Program-made: the position numbers and the translations under genes
In this document: piece after piece, positions 1-14,200 of the stretch
Numbering within the stretch: the first letter of the stretch is position 1
Layout: each line of letters starts with the position of its first letter
The notes under the pieces: model-generated
Told to the model about the DNA's origin: nothing
Databases searched by the model: none
Seen by the model: the letters and a program-made list of their open reading frames with translations, nothing else
Origin: Lingula anatina
Taxonomy: Eukaryota; Brachiopoda; Lingulata; Lingulida; Lingulidae
NCBI RefSeq assembly: GCF_001039355.2
Contig: NW_019776143.1
Coordinates: 1-33,245 of the forward strand
Reading direction: 5' to 3'
DNA: 33,245 bases

Positions 1-101
1 CATCATCTCAACCTATCCTCAATGTTGAATCAACGTTGAGTGCCCGCTGGGAAACCAGTTGTGTAAGTATCATAAATAAGCATTTAAAATAAAGCTCAAA
101 C
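1..101. other. Intron 16 of the VWDE-like gene (partial)
   Basis: Non-coding. Positions 20-60 hold TGTTGAATCAACGTTGA, a palindrome-like TTGA/TCAA string followed by GTGCCCGCTGG, which looks like a piece of a dispersed repeat. No exon fits in phase before a stop. Confidence 0.5.
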
Positions 102-320
102 CTTAAAATCTTTTGCATTATTAAATGACTCCACTCTCATTTGTCCATGTTCACAACCCAAAAGTCCTGAACGCATTGGTTTTTTTATGCCCTTAGTTGT
201 TTCAGACCCTGTTCCAGCTCTGCATCTGTCAAAAATAAACAGATCACCTCCAGACATGACTGTGACAGCACAAGGACAAAAAGCACGTCCATTATTACAC
301 AGTTTGAAGAAACCATGCAC
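102..320 (-). CDS. VWDE: VWDE-like exon 16: VWD domain, last exon in the window
   Basis: Reads VHGFFKLCNNGRAFCPCAV, then VMSGGDLFIFDRCR and MRVESFNNAKDFK. The C.C...V...GD...D.C pattern is the middle of a VWD domain. The donor is GTTTGA, weaker than the others. The VWD domain is incomplete; its remainder lies left of the window. Confidence 0.88.
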
Positions 321-1193
321 CTGTAAAGAAATTAAAAATATTGCAGACAAGATAAAAAAATTATAGAAAAAAATATTGCATTTATTTAAAAAAATTAATA
401 TGTCAACCTAGCATTCCTCATTCTGAAATTACATAACAGCAGGTAGCGGTCTCAGTTGTAGATAATGATCGATGTACAAGCAAAACAAAATGAAATTTAG
501 AAATAATAATAAAACAGGAAATGATATTTAAAAATGGCAAGAGACAAAACTATATTTGATGTCACAAAGGATACATGTACCAGTCACATCAAAGGTTTAG
601 GGTATTAATGTCATACAATATTATCATACCTGGATTGGCAGAGTTTGGTGTTTATACATTATGAATTCTCCGGGAAGCTGGCATTCATATCGACTGAAAT
701 ATGTAAAGAATATTATACTGGTATGTAGAAATTCTTAAAAATGGGTTTCAGAAATTAATTGAAGAACATTATAAAAGAGAAGAAAGGAGAAATTCTCAAT
801 TCAAAGGATAATACATGTATGATTGAAGCTATTTAATTCCTTGTTGTAACATACAAAGCACATCATAAATGATACTTACACACCATCAAAGGTCATCATG
901 TGTGGGTCACTGTTTGCCATACACACTAGTCCTTTTAAAGTCATATCTGTATCAACCACCAATATCTAAGAAAATCAGTCATTCTGTTACAAGAAGCAAT
1001 AATAATAATAAACAATTATTTACAATTCATATTTGCCACCTTTTCATTAAATTACTCCTTGGCAATATCATTTAAATGCAGTCTTTCCTTTTCTATAAGT
1101 GGCCATGCATGCAAGTTCTGTAAAATTTGTAAAAATGTGTGGGCTGCAATATAATTAATTCCCTTTACAACTTCTCTATCTTTATCTCTCCCC

Positions 1194-1225
<32 letters not shown>

Positions 1226-2430
1226 CTAGGTTAGTTATGGTGCATCCAATAACACGGCTGGACTGACAGCGCACTGGCTATAAACCCTTTCATTGGTATA
1301 TAATTTCATTATTCTAAAACCAGTTTAAAATACAAACAATCTTACTGGTATATCTGGTAGTCTGTAGTTGCTCCAGGCTTGATGAACATTAAACTCAGCT
1401 GTTGACAGCAGCACTTTGGTGATTTGGTCTCCATCATATATTCCATCTATGACTGGGGCTATTTTCAAGGTGACAATTTTATTCCAGTGCTTAGCATTTA
1501 TCTGTATACCACATGCCTCCACCACTGCCTCCTGTCTTTCACTAACTCCACCCTCTGATGGACACAGTGCTTGTTTCCACTGTTGTGGAATGCGGACTTC
1601 CACTTGGAGAAAGATATCTTCACAATAAAAGTCAAACACTGGAATGTCTGTGCACAGCACTGGCACTGTTGGTTGAAAAGCTATAATGGCAGGATTGAGA
1701 TCATTTTCTTTCATTCTAATTGGAAAGTCACTTGAATTCAGCACCTGAAATGAAGATACATACAACAGCATGCATGCAGGCACCTAAAAACAATTTTCCA
1801 TGCTCACTATAAATAGAAACAAATTAATAAAGCAATGAAATCCACAATCAATACTCCAGTTATAATATGATAAGAATATGTACTAATAATATAATCATAT
1901 ACTGCCTAGTGTACATACTGAGTAAGCATCTACATGGAGTAATATTTGTGTATGTTAAAATACATGTAAATTATTATCTAATTATTGTTATTAAATTTCA
2001 ACATAATCCTTACATAGTTTTGTATAAACCTTATATTCTTCCCACCAATGCAATATTTACCTTTATACCTGCAAAAAACTCTAGACTTTCAACAGCCAAA
2101 CTTCTGGCACCAACAAGTTCTCCATCTTGTACATACTTTCCCTTTACTCTGCATTTTACCTGTAAATTATAATCACAAATTAAATTATGCTTTCTTATAC
2201 AAGCCACAGACAGCTTTTAATAAAATCTCTTACAAAAAAATGACCTTAAATAATGTGGCATCTGGACTAACAACAACACGAGGAATCAGGGAATCAAGCA
2301 GGAGTGTCTCGATAATTCCCCCCCCCCCCCATGACTACTCCCCCACAACAGTAACTCCCTGCACCACTGCAGCTCATTCATCCCGGGAGAATGTTCTTGC
2401 ATTGAAATTTCACCTAAAATATCATTTAAA

Positions 2431-2511
<81 letters not shown>

Positions 2512-3441
2512 CACAGTAACATAACACCTCTAGGTCTGTATTGATTTGGTGAAGGGACAGTACAACAATGTATGGGGGCCTATTATGAAGCAGGTGAGGA
2601 TCGGTGCAGGGGTGTATCCATGAGGGGGAGTAAAAATGCAGTGACATAAAGATATGTTCCCGGACATAACTGGGTTCCATTTCTGAAAGAATTCTGATTC
2701 TAACTGTAGCCTATTACAACCATTAAAAGATCAAGTATACCTTACCTGAAAGCCAAGAGTAATTGATTTGCTCAGCCAGACACTTTCTCTGAGCTGAGCA
2801 GGCAAATCAGCCACATCAACGTCATCTTCCTCATGGACAAGTTGTGAATCAATGTACCATTTCACATCAAAGAAGAGCAGAGACAGCTTGTCTGCAGGGA
2901 CTTGATCATAGAAGGGCAGGCAGGTGAACATAAGCTCCTTTTTTGTTATATTTTCAAAAATATAACGTTCAACTCTTTCATCAACTTGAATGTCTGGTTG
3001 CTGTGTTATATTTGGGAAATTATCTAGCAGAATGAAATACTTTATTAATATCACGAAACTGTTCATTTCATTTACTGTTATTTAATTTTATCAAGATCAT
3101 GCTGCTGATACTTCATTAAAATAATATGTATCCAAGAAACTGAATTTATCCATCTAAATATTTAGATTTGTCAGGTGTTACACAAAATGTAAAATTTTTG
3201 ATTTCATGTGCATAACAAATAAATAAAAATAAAGACCTAACCTGAGCAACCTGGTTCAAAACCATCCTCTGATACAGTTCCTGGGGGACAGAGTGCCTTA
3301 TCACCTAAATAAGTTGTAAAACAGATGAAGAAATACAAATTTAAAGTCGTCTCTTCCATGTACATGTACAACCATCAAAAATGTGAATCTAATTAAATTT
3401 TGCTGCTGTGTTTTACTATTTTTTCATCAGTTACATGAAAT

Positions 3442-3475
<34 letters not shown>

Positions 3476-3917
3476 CTGCTTGCCAACATGCCCCCATATT
3501 AAATTAATGCACATTTCAGGGGTTGGTGGTTGTGCCAAGGTGCAAAAATGAACAAATTTTAGATAACAGTTACCTTATGAATACTAATAATTAGGTATCC
3601 TCATTATCAATGAAAAATTATGATACAATCACTCACCTATACAGTAACGCTCAGAACACTGACTCACAGGTGGCAGATGATATACATTGTATGTAGAACA
3701 ATTCTTTATCTGTATGTCATATGTCTTGGCACAGCAAACAGAGGAATTCTTTACACATACAGTGCCATTAATGATACCATCATCAGCAGAGGGTAAGGAA
3801 CCTGTGAAATAAAAATGTGTGACAGGAAGTGCATTGAATGTCCCAAATTTAAGGATAAACGGCAATGTTTATTTGCTATTTCCTGCTCTCCACAATGAAT
3901 GTTTTATTATTATTATT

Positions 3918-3949
<32 letters not shown>

Positions 3950-6900
3950 ACCTACCATTCAGCCATATGGGATTATCTGTACCACAGTCTCCTACAAAAT
4001 GGCAGGTCACAGGCATATCATTTCCAGTTATCATGTCAAATCTAAACCAACCCTCCTCTATTTTATCATCACATGCTACTGCTTCAATGGCATTCTTATG
4101 GTACATGGTACTCCTTGATATTTCACCAGTGACACGTTTGCTAGCAAAGCACTCATCAATCTCTGGGAAAAAGAACAATTGTATTTAGTAACCTTCAGAA
4201 ATAGAAATATAAATACATGAAAATGCATTTCTGTGTCCAGAGATGAGTGAATAACATTTAATTTATGAATGCCTATATACAGAAAAAAATGTGTTTATTA
4301 CCAGGTATGATGCACATGGATGACTGTAGAGAGTAAGAGCTTGATTTAAGGGGGCATCTCAATAGTCCAAAGCTTCATTGGTCCAAAGGTTCAATGGTAA
4401 GAAAAATGGTAACATTTTCATCTGTTTTTTAATCAAGGGTGCATTGGTCCGAAGGTTCTATAGTAAACATTTGGACCAATGGACCTTCAGACTATTGAAC
4501 GTTCGGACTATTGCTACGGCCCCTGATTTACTAGTTCCTTTTACATTAACCAACATTTTCTTCTTTTCTCTTTATATAATTCTTTATATAAACTTAACTA
4601 ATATAAAGTTGTTTTAGGAACACATTTTTTGTACCTCCACAGGTGTCCACATAGTCTTCACAACAATCTCCTGCTTTAGTGCAATGTTCATCACAATAAC
4701 AGCTGCGTAATTCCACCTTACAGGTACTGTTTTTGCCAGAACAGCAGCCCAGTTCAGAACAGGATATTGGATATTTGATCTCACACAAAACTCCCTGTAA
4801 AGAACTTGTACAATCATGCCAAAGACCAGTAGTGGTATCAATACACAGATATGGCTCTGTAGATGGATCTTCAGGCTGACCAACTGCCCAAAATACGACT
4901 GATGGACTTACTGGTTCTCCAGTAAACCACACCCATTGATCTATATTGTAAGTTCCTCCTAGCAGTAGCAGCCGTGGAGTAAAGGAACCTAATGGATAAG
5001 AACAAAATAAATGTGAAAACTATGTTTCATTTAAAATACTGCATTTCAATAAAACTATATTATAGTTAAATAAAATTATATTACTGCTCAAACTACTAAT
5101 ATGTGCAACGTACTAGTATATGCATGGAGCAGTGCCACGTTTTAAGGTACTGCGCCATGGCACTGCATGTGACTGCAAGACAATTTAATTTAATTTTTTT
5201 CTTTTTCACTTTAATCTGTCATAAATCTTTGAGTTTTTGTTAATATTTATCTAATTCAACTAAATTTCAATTTTTAATAAATCATCTTCATCCACTTAAT
5301 AATTTTATAGGAACTGTACAGTTACGGAGTGAGGCAGAACATTTAAGCTACAGTGCAGTATGTGGAGGTCTGAGTTTGTGTGAGGGAACATTTCACCACA
5401 TTATATGCTCTTTATAGTTTCATTAATCTAAACTTACCACGTAGACATATTTCAGTCAGTATGGTCCTCTCTTCATTTGTGTCAACTAAGACTACATCAC
5501 CTCCAATTGACTGACATGTCTGCCTTGCACTCTGAAATGTTGTGAAACTAGGATCCTCAATGTAGCAAGTGTTGTCACTGCACTTCTCAAAATATGGCAC
5601 TGGAAATTAAACAACATACAACAAAAATTCATTCCCAGATAGTAATTTCAAAATTCAATAAATTTTTTGATCTTTAAATGAATCTATAAGTATATTCAAT
5701 TTATTTTTGGTTCATGTAAATGTACCCATTTCCCCATTCTATGTAAAACAGGTACAATAAAATATTTTATTTTCCTAAGAATTCTGAGGCAAATATATAT
5801 GCTATAGTACCTCCTGCTCCTATATCCAAAGAGTTTGCACTACAAATGACTCCTGCATCTTGTGAATGTGTGCAGCCTGTTGTGTTCCCCCACCCACTGT
5901 GTCTACAACGGAGCAAGGACGTCTCTCCCTCGTCACAGTCAACATCTGACAGCCATATCACACCTGAATGCGCCCCAAATGATCCTCCACTTACCACTCT
6001 GGACCCATAAGATCTTTAAAACATATGACATGCAATTTGTTTATTCAAAAATTGAGTTTTTGATACATGTTCTTCTAAAAACATTCTTTTTTCTGAGTTA
6101 AAAGCTTAGATAAGTTTTAAAGTTCATCTCGCTGGAGTCGAATGGGCCATTTAGAATAGATGATCCGAGTACTAACTGATCCGCTGACTAAATATGGCCG
6201 ACCCCACTTCAAAAGCAGTGTGGCTGATTCCCTATGGTCTCCTCACCTCCACACGTGCCATAAAATGGATAAAATCATGTCTTCAAGGTTTAATTGCTAG
6301 GCCTCTGCAGGGAAGGTGCATGTGGAGGTGGAGGAGACCATCACAGAATTAGCGCCATCATTTTTGAAGTGGGGTGGGCCATATTTAGTCGGCAGATCAC
6401 TTAGAACTTGGATGATCTATTCTGAATGGCCCCAAAGACCAACATATTTCATATTTCACTCAAATAAGGCCATATTTTACATTAAACTTAAGTACAGCCT
6501 TGACACTTTTAAATTATTTAAATATGGAATATTTTTTCCAAATCACTTTTTCATTAGTTTTTTCCCTATTTTAATGACTCGTATATGAAAATAAGGATTA
6601 AAATGATCGGGTTTCAATAACTATTTATTTTCTCTTTGGTGTCATGGTGACATCAGTTCATTAATTGAATTTGCCAGTGAAGCAATTAAGCAAAAATATA
6701 TTGACCATTCTAAGTCATAAGACAACCAATATTTTGGATGTCCATATTTTCCACATTATGGTTTGTAAAAGAGATACACGCCCCACAATGGATCCTCATG
6801 TCAGTGTCTAGTCACAGCAATGGTCACTGTTATGCCTGACCTCATCTGGCTGCTACCAGGGCTCTCAAGCAGCAAGGCATTCCTTGAGATAGAGTTAATC

Positions 6901-8244
6901 AGTCAAAACTTGTCCAGATTGGTTCAGTTTTTGTTGTACCTGACATTTAGGCCATTAATTCGGTGAGAAATTACCTACCCACATATTGTCTATATGTTGT
7001 TCAAAAATGCCTCCCCCTCCTTCCACTCCTGTTTCCCTCAGCAAAAAACGACACTAGTTTCTGGTTGCCAAAATGTTTTTTTTTTTTTTTTTTTTACAAA
7101 AATGACTATAGTTTCTGGTTGCCAGAATCGTTTTTGAAAAACAAAACTAGTTTCTAGTTGCCAGATTTTTGCGCATCAGAATCATTNAACATTATGATAC
7201 AGGCTGCATGATTCCCTATGGTCTCCTCACCTCCACACGTGCCATAAAATGGATAAAATCATGTCTTCAAGGTTTAATTGCTAGGCCTCTGCAGGGAAGG
7301 TGCATGTGGAGGTGGAGGAGACCATCACAGAATTAGCGCCATCATTTTTGAAGTGGGGTGGGCCATATTTAGTCGGCAGATCACTTAGAACTTGGATGAT
7401 CTATTCTGAATGGCCCCAAAGACCAACATATTTCATATTTCACTCAAATAAGGCCATATTTTACATTAAACTTAAGTACAGCCTTGACACTTTTAAATTA
7501 TTTAAATATGGAATATTTTTTCCAAATCACTTTTTCATTAGTTTTTTCCCTATTTTAATGACTCATATATGAAAATAAGGATTAAAATGATCGGGTTTCA
7601 ATAACTATTTATTTTCTCTTTGGTGTCATGGTGACATCAGTTCATTAATTGAATTTGCCAGTGAAGCAATTAAGCAAAAATATATTGACCATTCTAAGTC
7701 ATAAGACAACCAATATTTTGGATGTCCATATTTTCCACATTATGGTTTGTAAAAGAGATACACGCCCCGCAATGGATCCTCATGTCAGTGTCTAGTCACA
7801 GCAATGGTCACTGTTATGCCTGACCTCATCTGGCTGCTACCAGGGCTCTCAAGCAGCAAGGCATTCCTTGAGATAGAGTTTAATCAGTCAAAACTTGTCC
7901 AGATTGGTTCAGTTTTTGTTGTACCTGACATTTAGGCCATTAATTCGGTGAGAAATTACCTACCCACATATTGTCTATATGTTGTTCAAAAATGCCTCCC
8001 CCTCCTTCCACTCCTGTTTCCCTCAGCAAAAAACGACACTAGTTTCTGGTTGCCAAAATGTTTTTTTTTTTTTTTTTTTTACAAAAATGACTATAGTTTC
8101 TGGTTGCCAAAATGTTTTTGAAAAACAAAACTAGTTTCTAGTTGGCAGATTTTTGCGCATCAGAATCATTAAAAAATATATAATAAAATTAAAATTTATA
8201 CTTTAAACAAGAAAGAAAGGCCCAAGGTTCCCCCTCCTCACCGA

Positions 8245-8292
<48 letters not shown>

Positions 8293-11200
8293 AAATCATA
8301 CTTTGTCAAACCTACAATGAGGCATGATACCCAGGGGCCGACCTGAAGGCTGTAGAGACCTATCATCTAGTCCTATGTAACACGGTGGGGAGGGAGCGTA
8401 ATTTTCAGCACGGTTTCCATGGTAAAGGCTACGGTAGACACCAAATTGCGTCTTCCTCTGTCCACTCCTGTTTCTCTCTGGAAAATTGATTCTGGCTTCT
8501 CAGAATTGTTTTTGAAAAACGTCACTGGTGTCTGATTGCCAGAATCTTTTTTTGAAAAACGATCGACACTAGTTTCTGGTTGCCAGGTTCGTTTTTGAAA
8601 AACCAAAGTACTTTATAGTTGCCAGGTTCGTTTTTGAAAAACAAAACTGGAAACTAGAAACTATAGACACTAACTTCAGTGCCCTGGGAAAAACTCTATA
8701 AAACTGTGTGGACTGTTCCATGTGAAACAATAATCTGTCTGGTAATGTCTGTTTTTTTTAAAATTTATTTATTTATTTTATTTTTTTGTACCATTATAGC
8801 ACATATTAACAATTTTGTAAAACACTGCTTAACTCATTTTATGCACTGCAAAACCTACCACTTGCATGCAAAATTTCAAGTTCTTCTATGCAGTAGTTGA
8901 CATCATAAGGATTTCTGACAGAACCATGCTTTGCAAAGCCAAAGTCTGACCAGCCCAAAGAAGCACCACCCAATTAACTGCATATTACACAATGCAGCAG
9001 TGCAACAGACTTGGTAATCAGTTAATTGGTAGCGACACACCTGACTACACACTTCTCCATTCAGATATCTTATATCAGATCTGGATTTTTGAAAAAAGAC
9101 ATACCTTTGAAACAGAAATATTCCATATTAAATGTCAAGTCTGTATTAGGCCACTTTAACAACCAGCTAATCTGCGGACTAACAAGTCTGCAGATCAAAT
9201 ATGGCATGACCCACTTCTAAGTTCTAGGGGAATTCATTGTCAAGTGCAAGTTAGTCTGTGGAACAACTGGTGTGAATGCTCCCTTATTGTCTGCATTAGT
9301 TTCAAGAATTTTTAACTCAAATATTTCAAATCATTTCCTGAGCTATTACTTACTTACCCATATCCGAGTGTTGTACAGACAGCCTCAGCATGCAAGTTAT
9401 TCCAGTCTCCTCTGTTACAAATTGTCCCCCATTCGTTCTCATGTAACACTTCAACTCGACCTCCATATGGTGTGGAACCACCCACTAACCGGATATTTGT
9501 GTTCCAGGTGTGTGGAACTGTCGTGAAATGAAAAATAGCATAATGCCATGCTTGGCTTATCAGAACTTTCAAGTAAGTACCAGGTATATAAATTACTTAG
9601 TATGTGCCTCCCGCTTTTAAGATTGAAGCAGGTTTGTAGAGACAGCTCCCACCCCATATCACTCAATAACTAATATTTTTATTATACAATAGTAGATCTA
9701 GGGTAATATTTGAAAATAAAGAGCAAAAATAATGATAACTATTATTGTTATAAAATTAAGAAAAGCACTCAAACAGCTAAATGAACTGCCAAGACAGCTG
9801 ACTTTTCTCATTACAGGGTGACCCCCCCAAAAAAAAACAGAACTCATAAAAATTTTAATTAATCTAACAAAGGTCCATCAAATTTCAAGAAATTTGCTGG
9901 ACTTAAGCTTCAATATGTGCATGATCGTTCCTCAAAGTTTCAGCTATCTTGGTCACTTTGCATAAAAGTTGGGCTCTTTTTAAAGATATGCTCCAAATGG
10001 CCTCCGAGGCATTGGATGCACACTTGCATATGTCGCGAAAAAATTGTCAATTTCTCAAACACTTTCCTCTGGAATTTTCCTGATTTTTGTTGTGATTGCT
10101 CCCCACAAGTCACAAATCATTTGAGGGTTGGTATGGTACAAATTGTCTTGGAGATACCCCCACAGATAAAAAGTCTGGTAAATGCGGTGCCCACTCAACA
10201 TCACACTTTCTGATTGGCAAAATAACCCTCCTGATGGAGGTGATAAATATATGTGCTGATCAGGATTTATTGTATAAGGACATTAATGCTTACCGCTACA
10301 GTATGTGTAATGGCAATTTGGAGGTGATGGCAGCTGATACACACAGTAACTCCCTGGACACATCTTGATATTGACAGTAGTTGACCGATAGCAACAGTTT
10401 CTGAACCAGTGGGCACATGCAGTGCGACTCACAACACCATCATTTTGTCCAGGATGTGTCCCATGCATCCACATTGATGCATGTGTACCACAACTGTATT
10501 CTGGGACACACTATGTACAAAAAGGTTTCATTAATTTTTTTATAACCACAGAGTTGTGATGAAACTTGGACAAATAAGAGGAATAACGTAGGTATTAGTA
10601 TTGATTTGTCCAAGGATAAAAGAACAATTCAGTATGTTTGTTAAAAGAAATAATAAACAATAGGCAGTTTTTCAAATGAATTCTTGATACAATCTTTTAG
10701 TTGTTCTTCATTACAAAAGCATCAATTCCTATGAAGAAAAAACACCAAAACTGATTGTTATTAATGTAGATACTCTTGTGACAATTATAACCATTTCAGA
10801 TTCTTGATAAGAGCTTTAAAACTGATGTTAGATGGTTGTTTTAACAAAGATTGATTGAAACTTGGTATAATTTTATGACATTGGTAATAAAATCTTAATT
10901 ACTTGAAACTCAGTTGTCAGGTCTTATATATATATATAATTTGTCACAACAACATCTAGGTTGGTAAAATGACGCTTTTCAAAATGGCAGACAAAATGCC
11001 CTAGCAAGAGTTTCATCATCAACAATTAAAGGACCCATAGTTTGTAACATGCCTTTTCTTATGTTTTTAGGGTTGTAAAAAATATTTTTTCTTATGTTAG
11101 CACTGCCATTGTTACATTTTAAATGGAGTGCAGTTACCTTGTGTGCTGATTATTCACTGTCAAGCTTGACGGAAGAGCCAGATCTCAGTCAGTCAAAACA

Positions 11201-14200
11201 AGGAGTGGTAAGATCTCTCAATTTCTGCTGGATGTGAATTGTAAGGTAGAATCAGAATATTTCTGACCTCAAGCAACCAAAGGGTGAATATCATTTAATT
11301 ATAAAAAAAAAAGGATGGATGGTATATCTCAAGATTTATTCTACATATTGTAACGATGACAACGATATTCTGGAGTCTTCAATCATTTATTCACCACTCA
11401 CTTTTCATACAATTTTACCCGTATTTATACTCTAATTCTCTGTACTGATCATGCATGTAATTATGTACTTTTTATTGTTTATGGTGTGATTTTCAGAAAC
11501 TTTACCATAGAACATTCCCTTATTAGGTAATGTCTAATTAAGAGCCTTGTTTTCAACTAAACTTATCCAAAATACTATTTGCATTACTCATACTTGAATC
11601 ATATCCGATCTGATGATAACAACAGTTATCAGTGATAAACAGTTGATCAAAATTAAAATCTGTTATGAAATTAACCAATCACATTAAATGTTATTGACTT
11701 TGATCTTTTCCATCTTTTTCCGATACTAAAAACATGTTCTACGCTTGTTGACTCTTGATGAAACTTAATTTACACTCAATATCACTCTAACTTTTCATCT
11801 ATTTGATTTCCCTTTTATTACTAATTGTAATTAGTGTAAGCGTAAGTGATTAACTTTACAACATACATGTATGAAACCAGGGAAGCAATCACTATCATAT
11901 ACTGAGACCACCAAAGAAGTTGCCAAGAAAAAATATCCAATGTCTGGATCTCTAAAAATATCTTTCCTCGCTTTGAATAGAATATCTCCAACAAAATAAT
12001 GTTGGTAATAATACATTCTTGTAACTAATGAAGCCGTGCCGTAGTGAAGTACATAAAAGTAAAGGATAGATGGAATCAAGTACTGTTCATGTATGTGACG
12101 ATAATTGAGTTAAATCTAAACAGATAGAGAGAATGATTGAAGGAATGTTTTATGGTATAGGTTACTTATTTAAAAGTTTTCTTTGAAATATTGGAGGTAC
12201 ACATAAAAACATTGCGCATATATACAATTGTGCTTATATCATAAACATTCTTTGTCAAGTTTAGATTGAACCCTCATACGTATATCATCTTTTCATACAA
12301 TATTGACTGAAAGGCTAACAAGAGAACTAGATGAAGCGCAGTCAAAGGAACAAGCAGGTTTCAGAGGCCAGTACACCACTACTGATCATATGCACACTGT
12401 CAACCAGCTCAAAGAGAAATGTCTCAAGTATAACATTCCACTATGTGTAACATTCGTTGATTATGAAAAAGCCTTCGACTCAGTAGAAACCCAGTATATA
12501 CTGGCATCCCTGCAAGATATAGGGATCGAAGATGGATACGTAGACGTCCTCAGAGACATATACACCAATAGCTCTGTAACAGTCAAACTACACAAGACCA
12601 CCAATAAGATCAGGATCAAGAAAGGTGTACGCCAAGGAGATACAATCTCTCCTAAACTGTTCACAGCAGCATTGGAACGTATATTCAGGGATCTAGACTG
12701 GCAAGACAAGGGCATAAACATAGACGGTACCAGGCTCAATCACCTTAGGTTTGCAGACGACATCATAATAGTAGCAGATGATGCAAAAGACCTAGAAGAA
12801 ATGCTACAGGCGTTAGCAGATGAAAGCGCAAAAAGTGGGCTAAAGATGAACACCAGCAAGACAAAGGTGATGTTTGGACCACTAACCACCCCTTGCACAG
12901 TGAAAGTCAACACCAAAGAGATAGAAGCAGTGGAAGAGTATATATACCTTGGGCAACGGTTCAGACTTAGTGATCAAACACTGGAGAAAGAAATCCAACG
13001 AAGGATAAAAGCAGGATGGGCAGCATATGGGAAGCACAATGACATCTTCAAGAGCAACCTTCCTACCTGCCTGAAAAAGNATGATAAATGATGATGTATA
13101 TCATCACTTTCCTTCAATTATTGCGCTCCACAAACAGATTCTCCTTCATTAACCCTCAAGTGACCGAGTGGGGTCATTTACGACCCCAGCCATATGATTT
13201 AATGTGCCATCTCTTTATTTTTTATTTGAATTTTCTTTCCTTGCATGAGTTTGTTAGTCTACTAATCCTACACACTTTCACAGTTTTTTGTAGGGATCAA
13301 CCAATTAGTGTGGCGTATATATCACAAACTCTTGTGGGGTCATTTATGACCCCAAAGAGAAGCATTGGTTTTTAAATATTAGTTTTTAAATTTTATTCAA
13401 ATGTTTTGCCCACGCAACACTGACAGGAAAATGTCACATGCATGTGCTTCATGCAACCAACCAGTGTGCCCAAAACATAGGCTCAAATATGTGGTTTGTG
13501 AAGATTATGCTTGAAGTGTTACTAATAGTGCATCGCTGAATCTAATTTCCGTAGCTTTGTTGGAACTTATTCTCATAACTTGACGGTTACAAATTTCGGG
13601 TATTTCGGAAATCTAAAGAATTCTGTTGATATCATATTATACATATATTAACAAATTGTTTGTGTAAATTTTGTCTTATACACAGCTGTGGTAGTAACAT
13701 ACATGTAGGTTGATTGAATGTGTTCTGAGTAGTATGACTTCCTTACCAGCATTAGGGTATTCCATACTTAGCAAGTCAGCTAATTATTCTTATTGAAGTT
13801 AGCAGGATGCTATCACAACATAAGTTAAAATATTTTTACTCAAGGTAATTTTGTAATGTACTTTTTTCATTTAGTGCGGCAAATAAAAAGATAATATTTC
13901 TGCAAGTGGAAACTGACAAGGACTGTCTAAATACCGGTGTAATGTTGTTCTTAAGCTCTGTGCTTGGTTATTCCATGCAATAAAAGTATTATTACCAAAT
14001 ACTTATTACATTAGATCATTATAAAATACTTGTCTTAAATCCTGGGAGTAGTATAGGTGTGATAAACCCTCAACAGCCTTTTATAGTAAGGATCTCTGTA
14101 CAGAGCACAATGGGGTCATAGATGACCCAACTTGGTCATTTCAGTCAGTAAAATAGCTTGGTCTCTTGAGGGTTAATTATCTGTATGTAATATAATGTAA

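Larger units (their letters stand above)
5999..9357. other. Intron 4 of the VWDE-like gene, repeat-filled
   Basis: 3.36 kb separating the two SRCR halves. It holds MITE A1, duplication 1 with its N, an (ATT)n tract, the 40-bp minisatellite and MITE A2. About 1 kb of the length is probably assembly redundancy. No gene on either strand. Confidence 0.8.

Noticed and set aside
1-60. Possible next VWDE-like exon after a TTTCCCAG near position 50
   Set aside because: In the required phase it meets a stop after 12 codons and has no VWD similarity.
2048-2680. Open frames rich in Ile-Tyr on both strands
   Set aside because: They are translations of the (AT)n microsatellite and cross real exon 12.
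3819-4188. Plus-strand frames with Leu or Val runs
   Set aside because: They overlap minus-strand exon 8 and translate the GTT/ATT repeat.
6316-7572. Identical 90-codon frames at two places (6316 and 7300)
   Set aside because: They are the same DNA in the two copies of duplication 1 and lie over the MITE right arm; not a gene family.
8373-8606. Minus-strand open frame of 77 codons
   Set aside because: Comes from the 40-bp tandem unit; no family recognised and no splice context.
11831-12079. Minus-strand 82-codon frame as a small membrane protein gene
   Set aside because: It is part of the long inverted repeat arm; its partner arm lacks the rest of the frame, so it is kept only as a finding about the repeat.
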